Shown here piece after piece: positions 53,001 through 62,068 of a stretch of 64,000 nt of DNA. Each line of letters begins with the position of its first letter. The first letter of the stretch is position 1. The position numbers and the translations under genes are program-made. Origin of the DNA: Sphaerulina vaccinii (lineage: Eukaryota > Ascomycota > Dothideomycetes > Mycosphaerellales > Mycosphaerellaceae); assembly GCA_022570795.1 (NCBI GenBank), contig JAKUDP010000028.1, positions 372,001 through 436,000 of the forward strand, in the 5' to 3' direction. The notes beneath the pieces are model-generated. The model worked only from the letters and a program-made list of their open reading frames with translations, did not search any database and had not been told where the DNA came from.

Positions 53001-53429
53001 CATCAAGATCGAGACACAAGCGAAGGCCACCTTCACTCGACAGTAAGTTCATCATCTACACCACTTTTCGAAAGATACTTGCTAACATGACACAGATACA
53101 ACCAAATGTCTCATCCACTGCCATTCATGAAGGCATCACAGATCGTGGCACCCATGAAAGCCGCCGCGAAGATCAAGCCCGACATCGAGGAAGCCTTCGA
53201 AGAGTCAGCCGACGAGGCCGAACCAGACGAAGCCGCTGTCAAGAAGGAGCAAGACGACGAGAACGACCTCACCAAGGACAAATACGTCGCCAAGCCGAAG
53301 AAGAGAAAGGCGGCAGCCACGAAAGCTGGCGCCAGTAAGAAGAAGAAGATAGCCAAGGATGATGACGACGACGATGAAGAGGAGGAGAAGCCCAAGAAGA
53401 GCAAGGGCAAAGCACGCGCGAAGAAATAG
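50098..53429 (+). CDS. RFC1: Replication factor C subunit 1 (clamp-loader large subunit)
   Basis: Two exons (50098-53042 and 53096-53429) with a 53-nt intron encode 1092 residues. The N-terminus MPSDIRSFFGGKP carries a PCNA-binding-like IRSFF motif. A long Lys/Asp/Glu-rich linker follows. The BRCT domain (about 340-416) has LAGLDFVFTGQLERLGREQG and TSYVVLGEDAGPKK, and binds 5'-phosphorylated DNA in the family. The AAA+ module has Walker A GPPGIGKTT (about 557-565), Walker B LIMDEVDGM (about 626), and RQVINMVSQAKLD. The RFC1 C-terminal domain and a basic nuclear-localisation tail (KPKKRKAAATK and KKSKGKARAKK) complete it. RFC loads PCNA onto DNA. An ATG at 49759 in the same frame was not used because it overlaps the MRPL16 coding region. 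The intron carries the introner-like 3' block. Confidence 0.97.
53043..53095 (+). repeat. Shortened introner-like element: RFC1 intron (53 nt)
   Basis: The intron has the usual length, but its 3' half reads TTTTCGAAAGATACTTGCTAAC, against TTTTCAGAGATACTTGCTAAC in the TRL1 intron. The match spans the branch point and the 12 bases before it, far more than the branch consensus alone requires. The 5' part has no match apart from GTAAGT. Confidence 0.5.
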
Positions 53430-53808
53430 GCTTGAGCTGTTGTTCTGGCAGCATTGATATTGGGCCGACGTTCTGGGTCTGGCGTGGCATAACAGTCCAC
53501 TTGATCGTCGGACTCCAAGTGGAGAGCTTTGCATGATCAGGAGACAACATCTGTAGGATATGTACAAACAGCCAACATTGATCGTCGATCATATTACTTA
53601 CTGCTGTTTCGAGGAATATACCATATCATGCCTATCGACTGGCCGGCCAATCACATACCTTGAGCTTCACCTATCTCCCCACTCTAGCAACTCCACCCTT
53701 GTCGACCAACATACAGCTTAGCTTAGTGACTGACTTCCTCTCAGCAAGACAAACCTTCAGTCAAGACATCTTCTTCAACGGAACGGCACAATATCGATAA
53801 CAAGAACA
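53430..53808. other. Intergenic spacer
   Basis: About 380 bases between RFC1 and the SDR gene on the same strand, holding the RFC1 3' end and the SDR promoter. C/A-rich before 53809; no TATA box recognised. Confidence 0.4.
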
Positions 53809-54543
53809 ATGTCTAACAAATTCGAAGGCAAAGTCTGCCTAATCACAGGCGCAGCATCAGGCATTGGAAGAGCAACAGCAATCACAATGGCTTCCCACGG
53901 AGCCACACTAGCTCTCTCAGACATAAACCTCTCCGGCGTTCAAGAAACAGCATCCCTATGTGCGAACTCTCCAAGCCACTCCGCTGCAACCCTCGATGTC
54001 AGCTCCACAGCAGCAGTAGATGATTATTTTAAGACCAACATCAGCAAACTAGACTATGTCTTTAATTGCGCCGGCGTGAATCCCACAGCCTACCCTCTCA
54101 CATCAACGAGCGACGAATACTGGGATAAACTCGTCGACACAAACTTGAAAGGAACATACCTTATCTCTCGCGCCGCTATTCCCCACCTGCCAGTCGGATC
54201 AAGCATAGTAAACGTCTCATCAACAATGGGACTCCAAGCCGCCCCCGAATACGCAATCTACTGCGCGACAAAATTCGGCATAGTAGGCTTCACAAAAGCC
54301 CTCGCCCTCGAACTCGGCCCCAAAGGAATCCGCGTCAATGCCGTAGCTCCAGGATATATCGACACGCCATCAAATGCTGGAGTTGTAGCTGGACCGGAAG
54401 CAGTGAAAGCACAAGTTGATAGGGTGGCGTTGGGGAGGATGGGAACTGGAGAGGAAGTTGCTGATGTTGTGGCGTTTTTGTTTAGTGAGGAGTCGAGGTA
54501 CATGACGGGCGCGGTGGTTGAGATTACGGGTGGACGTATGTAA
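53809..54543 (+). CDS. Short-chain dehydrogenase/reductase (classical SDR)
   Basis: A single exon encodes 244 residues, the standard length. It has the NAD(P)-binding TGAASGIG (13-20), DVSS after beta strand 4, NCAG (86-89) in place of the usual NNAG, the catalytic Ser in NVSSTMG (about 137) and YCATK (Y151, K155). The C-terminal block YMTGAVVEITGGRM is the usual end of classical SDRs. Asp38 at the end of beta strand 2 (LALSDINLSG) points to NAD(H) rather than NADP(H). The substrate is unknown; the best-known relatives are 3-oxoacyl reductases and polyol dehydrogenases. Confidence 0.93.
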   Translation: MSNKFEGKVCLITGAASGIGRATAITMASHGATLALSDINLSGVQETASLCANSPSHSAATLDVSSTAAVDDYFKTNISKLDYVFNCAGVNPTAYPLTSTSDEYWDKLVDTNLKGTYLISRAAIPHLPVGSSIVNVSSTMGLQAAPEYAIYCATKFGIVGFTKALALELGPKGIRVNAVAPGYIDTPSNAGVVAGPEAVKAQVDRVALGRMGTGEEVADVVAFLFSEESRYMTGAVVEITGGRM

Positions 54544-54709
54544 TCCCTACCCCTCTGCTCGACGATAAGGTATGCGTCTGACTTGACGTGCAACTTGTGT
54601 AGTTTAAAGGCGATCAGACCTGGGTATAAAGCGGTACTGTGGTAACTCACGCTGCTGCAATCTATCCTTGCTGCCTCTATGCAAAGAGTAGTATCATTCA
54701 TCCAAAGTC

Positions 54710-57700
54710 TCAAGTTCTATTATTCCTTTTCGCGTCTTTCTCAATCTTTCTCAATTCTTGCTCGACAAGCTTGACACAGACATCTGCGACATCGGCACCA
54801 ATTCTCCAGGTTCTTAGTGTTACGCCGTTTCGTTCAAGAACGGTCCTGGCCCTTTGCCATCTTTGCTGCCACAAGTACTCCTTCTTGCTCATGCCATCTC
54901 CTGGACTGCTCGGTGTACCATCATCGTCCGGCCAAGCACCAGACATGCGATTGTTCTGTTTCTGACGTGATGATGTGGAGTAAGTGCTTAGATTCGTGCC
55001 TTGACGCTGTGGTGGAGGTGGAGGAGCCATAGGACGATTCATTGATGACGCGGACAGGCTCATATCTTCGAAAGACCTGTTGACTGTTGTTGCGCGTGCA
55101 AGTGGAGATGCACCAACTGCAGGCGTCTTGACCCCGGGTTGTGCTGGTGCAGCCTCAGGCTGGCGAAAGGTTCCAGGCACGGGCATAGCTCTGGCGATAG
55201 TACCCTTGAACTTACGTCTTTCCGGTAGCGGTGGTGGCGGCTTTCTTGTCGAATCTTGCCGTTGAACCTGTGATAGAGGAGATGGCTGGTGCGTTTGTAT
55301 CTGAGGCAAGTTGACTGGGGCAATTGCACTGGAAGGTTTTCGTGGTCGTGGTGGAGGTGGCTTAAATGGGCCAGTGGAGGATGTGAGGTTCTGTGCTTCA
55401 GGAGGTGGACTCTTGAGCCCAGCTGGTTTCGGTGGCGGCGGTGGTGATGCTGCAGGCTTGCGGCCAGGCAATGTCTCCATCGAACTTTTATGTGTAGGTG
55501 GTGTGAGATTACGTTTTGACGCCTCTAGCCAAGGCTTAGCAGGCGCAGGCGCAGGATCAGAGAAATCGATCAGATCTTCTTCGGGAGAGGTAACGTAGCT
55601 ATTCCCACTGATCGTACGTTGTGCCTGTGGTCGAGCGGGGAGACGAGGATTTGGCGCGCTATTCGTTCTGCTCGGAGACAGATAGTCGTCCGGTATGGCA
55701 TCGGGGTTGATAGACCTCCGCGCGCGGCGCGTTTCCTCCTCCATGTCTTCTAACGATGCGGCGATGGCTGCTTGGAGCTCTGCGTCGTCATTCTTGATGT
55801 CGTGCGGCCGAGACAGTCTTCGAGATTGAGCCAAACTGTCCCCGCTCAAGTGTCTCGAATGATTACGAGAGTGGTTCCCACTTCCGCCTGGGCTGCTCGA
55901 GTCAAAGTATCCAGTCTTCGCAGAAGTGGTGACATCTCTAATAAAGATGCCCAAGACTCTGCCAGGATTGGCCAAAGCTACCTCGGAATACACCTCGAGA
56001 TCTGCCTCTCCACTGTCACCAACCAGGACGAATCTCCTTTCTGGGAAGTCCCGCATGATCTTCTCAAGCGAACCTTTCTTGCGCTCTGCGGCTGGCTCAA
56101 ATATACCCTGTAGCATACCGGAGTACTGCTTGAGGTGAAACGAGCCTTTGGGCAGGTTCGCTAGCTTAAAGAAGCTAGTTAGAACTGGGTACATTTGCCA
56201 GGGCGAGTTCGATACATAGTGTATTTTCACACCCATATCAGCCAGAGTCTGATACCACTCCCGTACTCCATCGATTGTGAGAAGGTGCAGTTCACGGATG
56301 AACGCGTTCCGAAAGATCTCCCGAGCGCCTGCACTGATAGCGGAGTGCTTTATTGTGTCGTCTATGTCACTGATGAGACTAACACCTTGTGGAGCTGTTA
56401 TATGCACCTCTTCCGTCGCGGACAGCTTCTCCGAAGCGAGAACGCGAACGTGAGTAGGGATAAAGTCCAGAGCTGCTCGGAAGCTGAAGTGTCCAGAGGC
56501 ATCGGTGTACACTGTCTGCTGCCGCGAAGCCTTCTCGTTGTAGAAGAAGGCGCTGATCGGGCTCTCAGCGAGAGGATTGGCCATGAAAGGCTTGAGACGT
56601 GCCAGCAGGTGTGTGTTCGCCACAGCTAACTCAGCAGATGTCATCTTTCCAGGCTGTGACCAAGATTGCCGTTTTTGGATCGGCGTGGGTGCCGGAGAGT
56701 CTGAGTCCTGCGATGCGATGCTGCTCGCATATGATGACACCGGGCGACCTCTACTAGGCACATCGCCATACAGGCTGTCATTGTCAGCGGCGTTACTAGG
56801 TCGCTCCGAATATGCGCCCTTTTCCGCATAACGTTCCTCACGATTGCCCTTGCGAACGATGTTCTCCGCCTCCAGAGCTATCAGATCCTCATCTTGCTTT
56901 CTCGTAGGACTCGATGCTCGGCTAGGAACCTGGTTCGCATATCCAGTGTCGCCAGGTCTCATGCTGGGTGCTGGCGCAGGAATGCCCGAGAGCTGTCGTG
57001 CCAATCCTATCACCATTCTCTGCTTTCGCGTATGCTGTCCTTTCGCAGGTGTGTAGATCCAGCCTCGCACGTCCACATCGACGATAGCATTGACGTCTTC
57101 GTTCTTGGCCCACTCTCGCTTCCAGTACTCCTCTTCAGTCAATTCCCGCCCAGGTGTAGCCACTTCCTGATGCTGCGCTATATGTCAGCTTCTCGCAATG
57201 AAAATGTCATGATGCTCGTTCTGAGCCTGCTCTCACCTTACTTTTCACATGCCTCCTGGCATAGCTTGGGAACAGTATCATCTCTTCATTGCCGCTCCGC
57301 ACCACTGCTGCGTCTGGAAAGGCACCTGGCCCGTCCTCAACGCTGTGACTTTCGCGTGCTCCATCCTGAGAGAAGTAGCTCTGACGCAGGTCGTTGGCGG
57401 TCTTCAGATATCCTGCTAGCTTTGCTCTCCTTGCGCCTGGCTTGCTGCCTTCCGATCGCAGACCCAGGGATTGTGTGAGAGACTGATCGCTCCTGGGGCC
57501 CGCGTAGGCCATGTTATTACTGTTGGTGCCTGGGTCCTCCTCCAAGCCAACCCCATCGTTCGCCTGTGTCGGTCTCGACACCAGAGAGCGCCTCGCGGGG
57601 CCTGTTGTCAATCTGCTCGCGCGGCTCTGCTTGCGCTGGGACCGTGTAACAAGATATTGGTATATCGACTTCTGAGCTCTCTGTCTAACAGCAGGGAAGA

Positions 57701-57869
57701 ACGAGTAGCGAAAGCTTGCTGGCCCTGCACTGATGTTGGGAACCCAGCGTACAGATCGTCGAGGGCCTCTATTCAAGTGCTGTGGTTTGAGCTTTTCGTC
57801 GACGCGAGCGAGTTGCAGTAGACTCCTCCAGGTTTTGCGCGCCAGGTTGTCGGATACATTGGTTGCCAC
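54710..57869 (-). CDS. APP1: Phosphatidate phosphatase App1 (actin-patch lipin-like phosphatase)
   Basis: Two exons (57869-57237 and 57166-54710) with a 70-nt intron encode 1029 residues. The catalytic APP1 domain has the DxDxT motif in SLISDIDDTIKHS (478-482), IHYVSNSPWQMYPVLTSFF and RRFVLVGDSGEADLEVY, i.e. a HAD-type Mg-dependent phosphatase. In yeast App1 makes diacylglycerol from phosphatidate at cortical actin patches and binds endocytic SH3 proteins. Here the C-terminal 350 residues are Pro-rich with many PPxPP stretches (KPPPPLPERRKFKG), fitting SH3 binding. Around 670-689 lies AELQAAIAASLEDMEEE, a good ubiquitin-interacting motif. The N-terminus has ARKTWRSLLQLARVDEKLK, probably a membrane-binding helix. 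It is convergent with the SDR gene. Confidence 0.93.
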
Positions 57870-60170
57870 AAGCCAGGCAACTGATCAAGGTTAGGTTAAG
57901 TTGGGTTAGGTAAAGATGGGAGTTGTTTTGTGTTCAGGAGCGAGATCGTCGTCATCAGAGTCGGAGCTTGGGAAAAGCTTGTGTCCGAGTCGACTGGCCT
58001 GGGCACGACGCGGTTCAGACAACCTTCGCGCGTTCATCACACACTTCTCAGCAGGATAGTTCATCAGGTGGCCAGCATGACTCCAACAGTCTACCTTGGA
58101 GGAGCTGCGCAGATGGAAGTGAGTTATGGGAATGGGATCAAGTCACATCATGGGGTGCAACGCAGAGTGCCAGAGTGTATGCAAACACGAGCATTGTGAG
58201 AAGCTGATATTCGCAGTACATGTCACTCGCGTCAAGCCTCAGGTCTACAGCTGGTGTTTACATTCTGGCTCCTAGGCCAGCAACTCTAGCAACTCTGCCA
58301 GTGTCCGAGGAAAAGTCGTCAACAACTTCAAGACTCCCCCATTCCAGCTTCATGTCTCATCACCTAGGGAGACACCGTGAGGCAAGACCTCTTCAAGGAC
58401 TAAGCCAGATCATATCCAGTGAGCACCAGCACCGCATTGGCGCGGACGAAGTCCAATTCGAGGCAGTGGTCTGCAACGCGTCATGTCAACCACATGATGA
58501 TACGAATGTGTTCGATAGCGGCCAAGATCCATCGACGTTGCCATGACCACAGGCATGAGTATCAGAACATGCAGTCAAGATTGGCCAGTGAGGGGTGCGA
58601 ACATGCGCGAGCCATGGTCCCAGCCACCGGTTTTCAAGCCAAGAGTAACGCTGACCAGAACGTCAGAACAGATCACTGATAAAGTGGTCCCGCTCCAGTT
58701 CGTCGACCACAACAGCAGCATCCATGCCGTCAAAGACCGTCGCATGTGGCGAGCTCTTCACGGACACGGCGATGCATGCCGGGACAGTGTACTCACGACG
58801 GAACGAGGCTTGCAAGCAACGAGATGCTCATGATAGCGCGTGGATATTTCATCTGCGCAATGCTGACAAGCTGTTGGGAGTTCAAGTGCAATTCCACCAT
58901 TGACATGAATAGTGCTGCACTCTGCGAGCTACTGGAGTATTGTCGATACGCGATCGAGCTCAATCTGCCCCTGCATATGAGCCAGAAATCAACCATGACT
59001 AAGCACTTGGTGCTCATACCGCCATTATTCTAGCATCACCGCAAGGCAATTGACGACCTGGTCACGATCACGAGCTCCATTCTCTCCGCAGGAATGTGAT
59101 GCTGTTGCTGAGATGAAGTTCGTATGCGTCTGTCTTTCAGCAACACGCGGACTCCGTTGACGTACCAGGGGCTTGAGCCGGAACCACGGATGATCATCCG
59201 GCCACAAACAGCATGGCACTGCCAACTGCCGCTTTACTGCGTTCTGACGAACCGACAACCTACACCTCCGAAAGTTGCAGCAGCGCGTGAGAGAAGGTTC
59301 CTGTTGAGGCATGTTTGACACATATCCTACAACTTCCGTGCTAGCGTTCTTGTTATGGCACGTCTTGGCGCATATAATGTTGCGCTCAGATCTTCAAGCA
59401 ACGCCACGAGGGTCAAGGTCAGGTACGAACCATTGACATGTATTTAGCGACAGACCACGTCCGAGGAGACCAACGCGCACTGCTAAGCGGCCTCCACTTG
59501 CAAAAACACCATACAAATGGCCGGTAGGTCGTTGCAACTGCCTACCACCACTTCTTCACTCTCCGTCCAGAGCTTCGCGATGCGGAGTAGCCGAGAGTGA
59601 ACGAACACCATCGGGGGACTGGGGACTGGCCAGTGCTAACCAGCCAGAGACTCAGGATCCGCGAAAAGAGCTGCCCTCGTGGGCCCTCCGACACAACGTT
59701 ACTGTTCGCGGGACAACACCGGTCACCTCTTCAACGGGTGGCAAACTGGCAATGGCATTGCCTGATATAAGTGTCCCGCGACGCCATCGCCGAGAAGCTC
59801 TGTTCATCTTTGTACCTGCATTGATACCCCTGTACCGAACCATCTCAAGACACATACATTACTTGGTACAACTTCTCAAGCCCTGCGAAAGAACACAATT
59901 CTCCTGCGAACACCCTGCAAACACCAAACTGCTACCACAGCCTCACAACCATACACGATTCGAGAGCCAGACATACTCCGCACATCTATACCTTCGACTG
60001 CACAGAGTGCACTACCCAGACCAAGCTTCGTCCAGGACAACGTCAGCTGAGTATTAACTCCTTGCAACCTTACCCTATACATTCTGCTGCTACTGCATAA
60101 TCCCACCCATCCTGTACGCACCACGAGACACCATACCATTGATTTCGTTGTCTTCGTTGGAGAAGTGCTA
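57870..60170. other. Long gene-poor region
   Basis: About 2.3 kb between the APP1 start and the leader of the Ser/Thr-rich gene. No gene recognised on either strand despite many frames of 60-110 codons. At 57888-57912 there is a short telomere-like run (GGTTAGGTTAAGTTGGGTTA) just upstream of APP1. CCTGATATAAGTG at 59759 could be a TATA-like element. Confidence 0.45.
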
Positions 60171-60390
60171 CGCAAAGAGGCTGGTCTTGCTGCCATCGGG
60201 CTCAAATCTCTCCTGCTCAGTGCATCGCAAAGAGGTACGAGGAGGTGCCAAATCGGGCTCGATTTCTCGTCGCGAGAGCCTTCATCTGCGTACTGCCAAT
60301 CGGGCTCATTTCTTGTCGCTGAGCAGCGTAGACGCAAAGAGGCAAGATCATGCTGTCGATCGGACTTGAATCTTGCACTTCTCCCTCGAT
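60171..60390 (+). repeat. Imperfect tandem repeat, about four units of 53-55 bases
   Basis: CGCAAAGAGG recurs at 60171, 60226 and 60333, the last distance being two periods. Each unit has ATCGGGCTC or ATCGGACTT about 25 bases later, followed by a TCTC/TTGTCGC-type stretch: CATCGGGCTCAAATCTC, AATCGGGCTCGATTTCTC, AATCGGGCTCATTTCTTGTC, GATCGGACTTGAATCTTG. The array ends about 50 bases before the ATG at 60437, so it lies in the leader or promoter. Period and frames do not support translation. Confidence 0.65.
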
Positions 60391-60436
60391 GATGTTCTTG
60401 CTGATTGCTTGCCTTTCGAGGCGCGCATCTGGTACT

Positions 60437-61903
60437 ATGCGCCTTCTTCATGTGAGTAGGACACCTCAATGAGATGAATCTTCGACTAATGTGTGTGTTA
60501 GTTCACCGCCATAGCATTGCTGGCTGGTTCAGCTATTGCTACCCCCATTCACCCCCGGTCCGTCGATGCTTCGTTACTTGCGATAACTCCGACTTCTACA
60601 GTTTTAGCCGCTTCTGGACTATCCACTTCTTCAAGCCTAGGAACATGTAAAGCATTCTACTTCGATCCGAAAGACGGTAAGCATGGCGCGCCATTCAGAG
60701 TTTCGTGGCTAATATCTAGCAGACGTCCCCTGCGGAATTGTTGCAAGGCAATTCGCCCTTTACCTGAACTATCCGGAATACGACCAGACTTCGACCTCAC
60801 GCTGGTGTGAGACATTCCTGCATAGCAACGGCATATGCAGAGCGACATCGCCAAACTCTCCATCCGCGTCTCCGACCTCAACACCAAGCACGCTGTCGAT
60901 CAGCACTGCGCAAGCTTCTACCACGGCTATCGAGAGCACAGCAAGCACTACGCAGTTACCCACCACTTCAGCTGAGACCTCATGTTCCCATGCGGTTGTT
61001 GCGACTGTGCTTGTAGAGGGCACAATCGTCTATGATACCTCTACAAGCTCTAGCACGACCACTGCATCGGTGACTGCCGACGGCGGGATTTCGTCTTCTG
61101 CTACCTCCATAAGCACTAGCACGACCTCCAATTCAGCGACTGTCGAAGGCGTGATTGATTCTTCTGATACTCCGATAAGCTCTAGCGCTACTGCTGATCC
61201 AAGCGCTACGACAGCGACCAGTACCACAACATCTGGCAGCGAAGCATCTTCGCCGGACTACTCAGTTGTGCTGGCAAGCCAACGCGCAAGCGACTACTCT
61301 GCAACTGTTGTGAGAACTTCTTCAGCCGCACGCACTTCCAGTGGAGATATGACTAGCGCTGTCGCGACTGTTGGACCCAGCAGCCTCGCCAGTGCAATCA
61401 GTCAAGCGACTGCATCTTCGGCCGGCGTGGTCTTCAGTCAAGCAGCGCAAACGACACGATTCGTCAGCTACGCGATCGGGAGCGGCAACTCCACGAGTAT
61501 GCAGACTGCGCTTGTCACTGCGTATGTTGTTGGGACTGCTAGGACTACGGCGACAGCTTTGAGAAGCTCTGTGGGCGTGCTTCCAACGAGCAACGCAACG
61601 CTCGCGCTTCTCGACACGAGACGTCGACGACAAGCTTCGGTGCCGGCCTTGAGGATGAGTGTGGACACATCGACTATGCCGACTTCGATATATCTGGATG
61701 GTCTCACGGCGCGGGCGCTGCCTGCCACAGGTTCAACCTTGTCAGACATGGTCGATGGCGAGTCTCTTGTCCAATCTACGCCTGCAACTAGGACTACGGA
61801 TGTGCCAAGCTCGACATATGCGACAGACGATGCTGGTGCGAAAGGTTCGTCGATGATGCTAAGAGGCTCCTCGTCGAGTGTGCAAGGTGGTAATGCCAAC
61901 TGA
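60437..61903 (+). CDS. Secreted Ser/Thr-rich cell-surface protein with a Cys-containing head
   Basis: Three exons (60437-60451, 60502-60676, 60723-61903) with introns of 50 and 46 nt encode 456 residues. Splicing of the first five codons creates a proper signal peptide (MRLLHFTAIALLAGSAIA). The mature N-terminus is a small domain with CKAFYFDPKDDVPCGIVARQ, FALYLNYPEYD and SRWCETFLHSNGICRA, four cysteines and conserved-looking aromatic residues. After it comes a Ser/Thr-rich, presumably O-glycosylated stalk with three imperfect repeats of about 27 residues, e.g. TASVTADGGISSSATSISTS. No clear GPI or membrane anchor at the C-terminus. A cell-wall or extracellular role is likely. The family is not recognised. 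The next gene begins only 165 bases downstream in the same direction. Confidence 0.75.
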
Positions 61904-62014
61904 CTGGCTATGGACTGGTTGGTGGCGTGGTCGACTCCACGTGGTGACCATACCACCACGCAACTTGCTACCTACTTGGCAGCCCCTGGCTTTTTCAGCG
62001 CGCTTTCAGTGACA

Positions 62015-62020
62015 TATAAA
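62015..62020 (+). promoter_or_regulatory. TATA box of the LysM gene
   Basis: GACATATAAATTC contains TATAAA about 50 bases before the ATG at 62069. This places the transcription start between them and argues against the ATG at 61910 as the start of the gene. Confidence 0.5.
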
Positions 62021-62068
62021 TTCTTTTCGACACTCTTCGCAATTCTCTTCTCTACAACAGGTACGATC

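Noticed and set aside
61910..62068. ATG at 61910 as start of the LysM gene
   Set aside because: It lies 6 bases after the stop of the preceding gene and upstream of the TATA box at 62015. The segment has no signal-peptide character.
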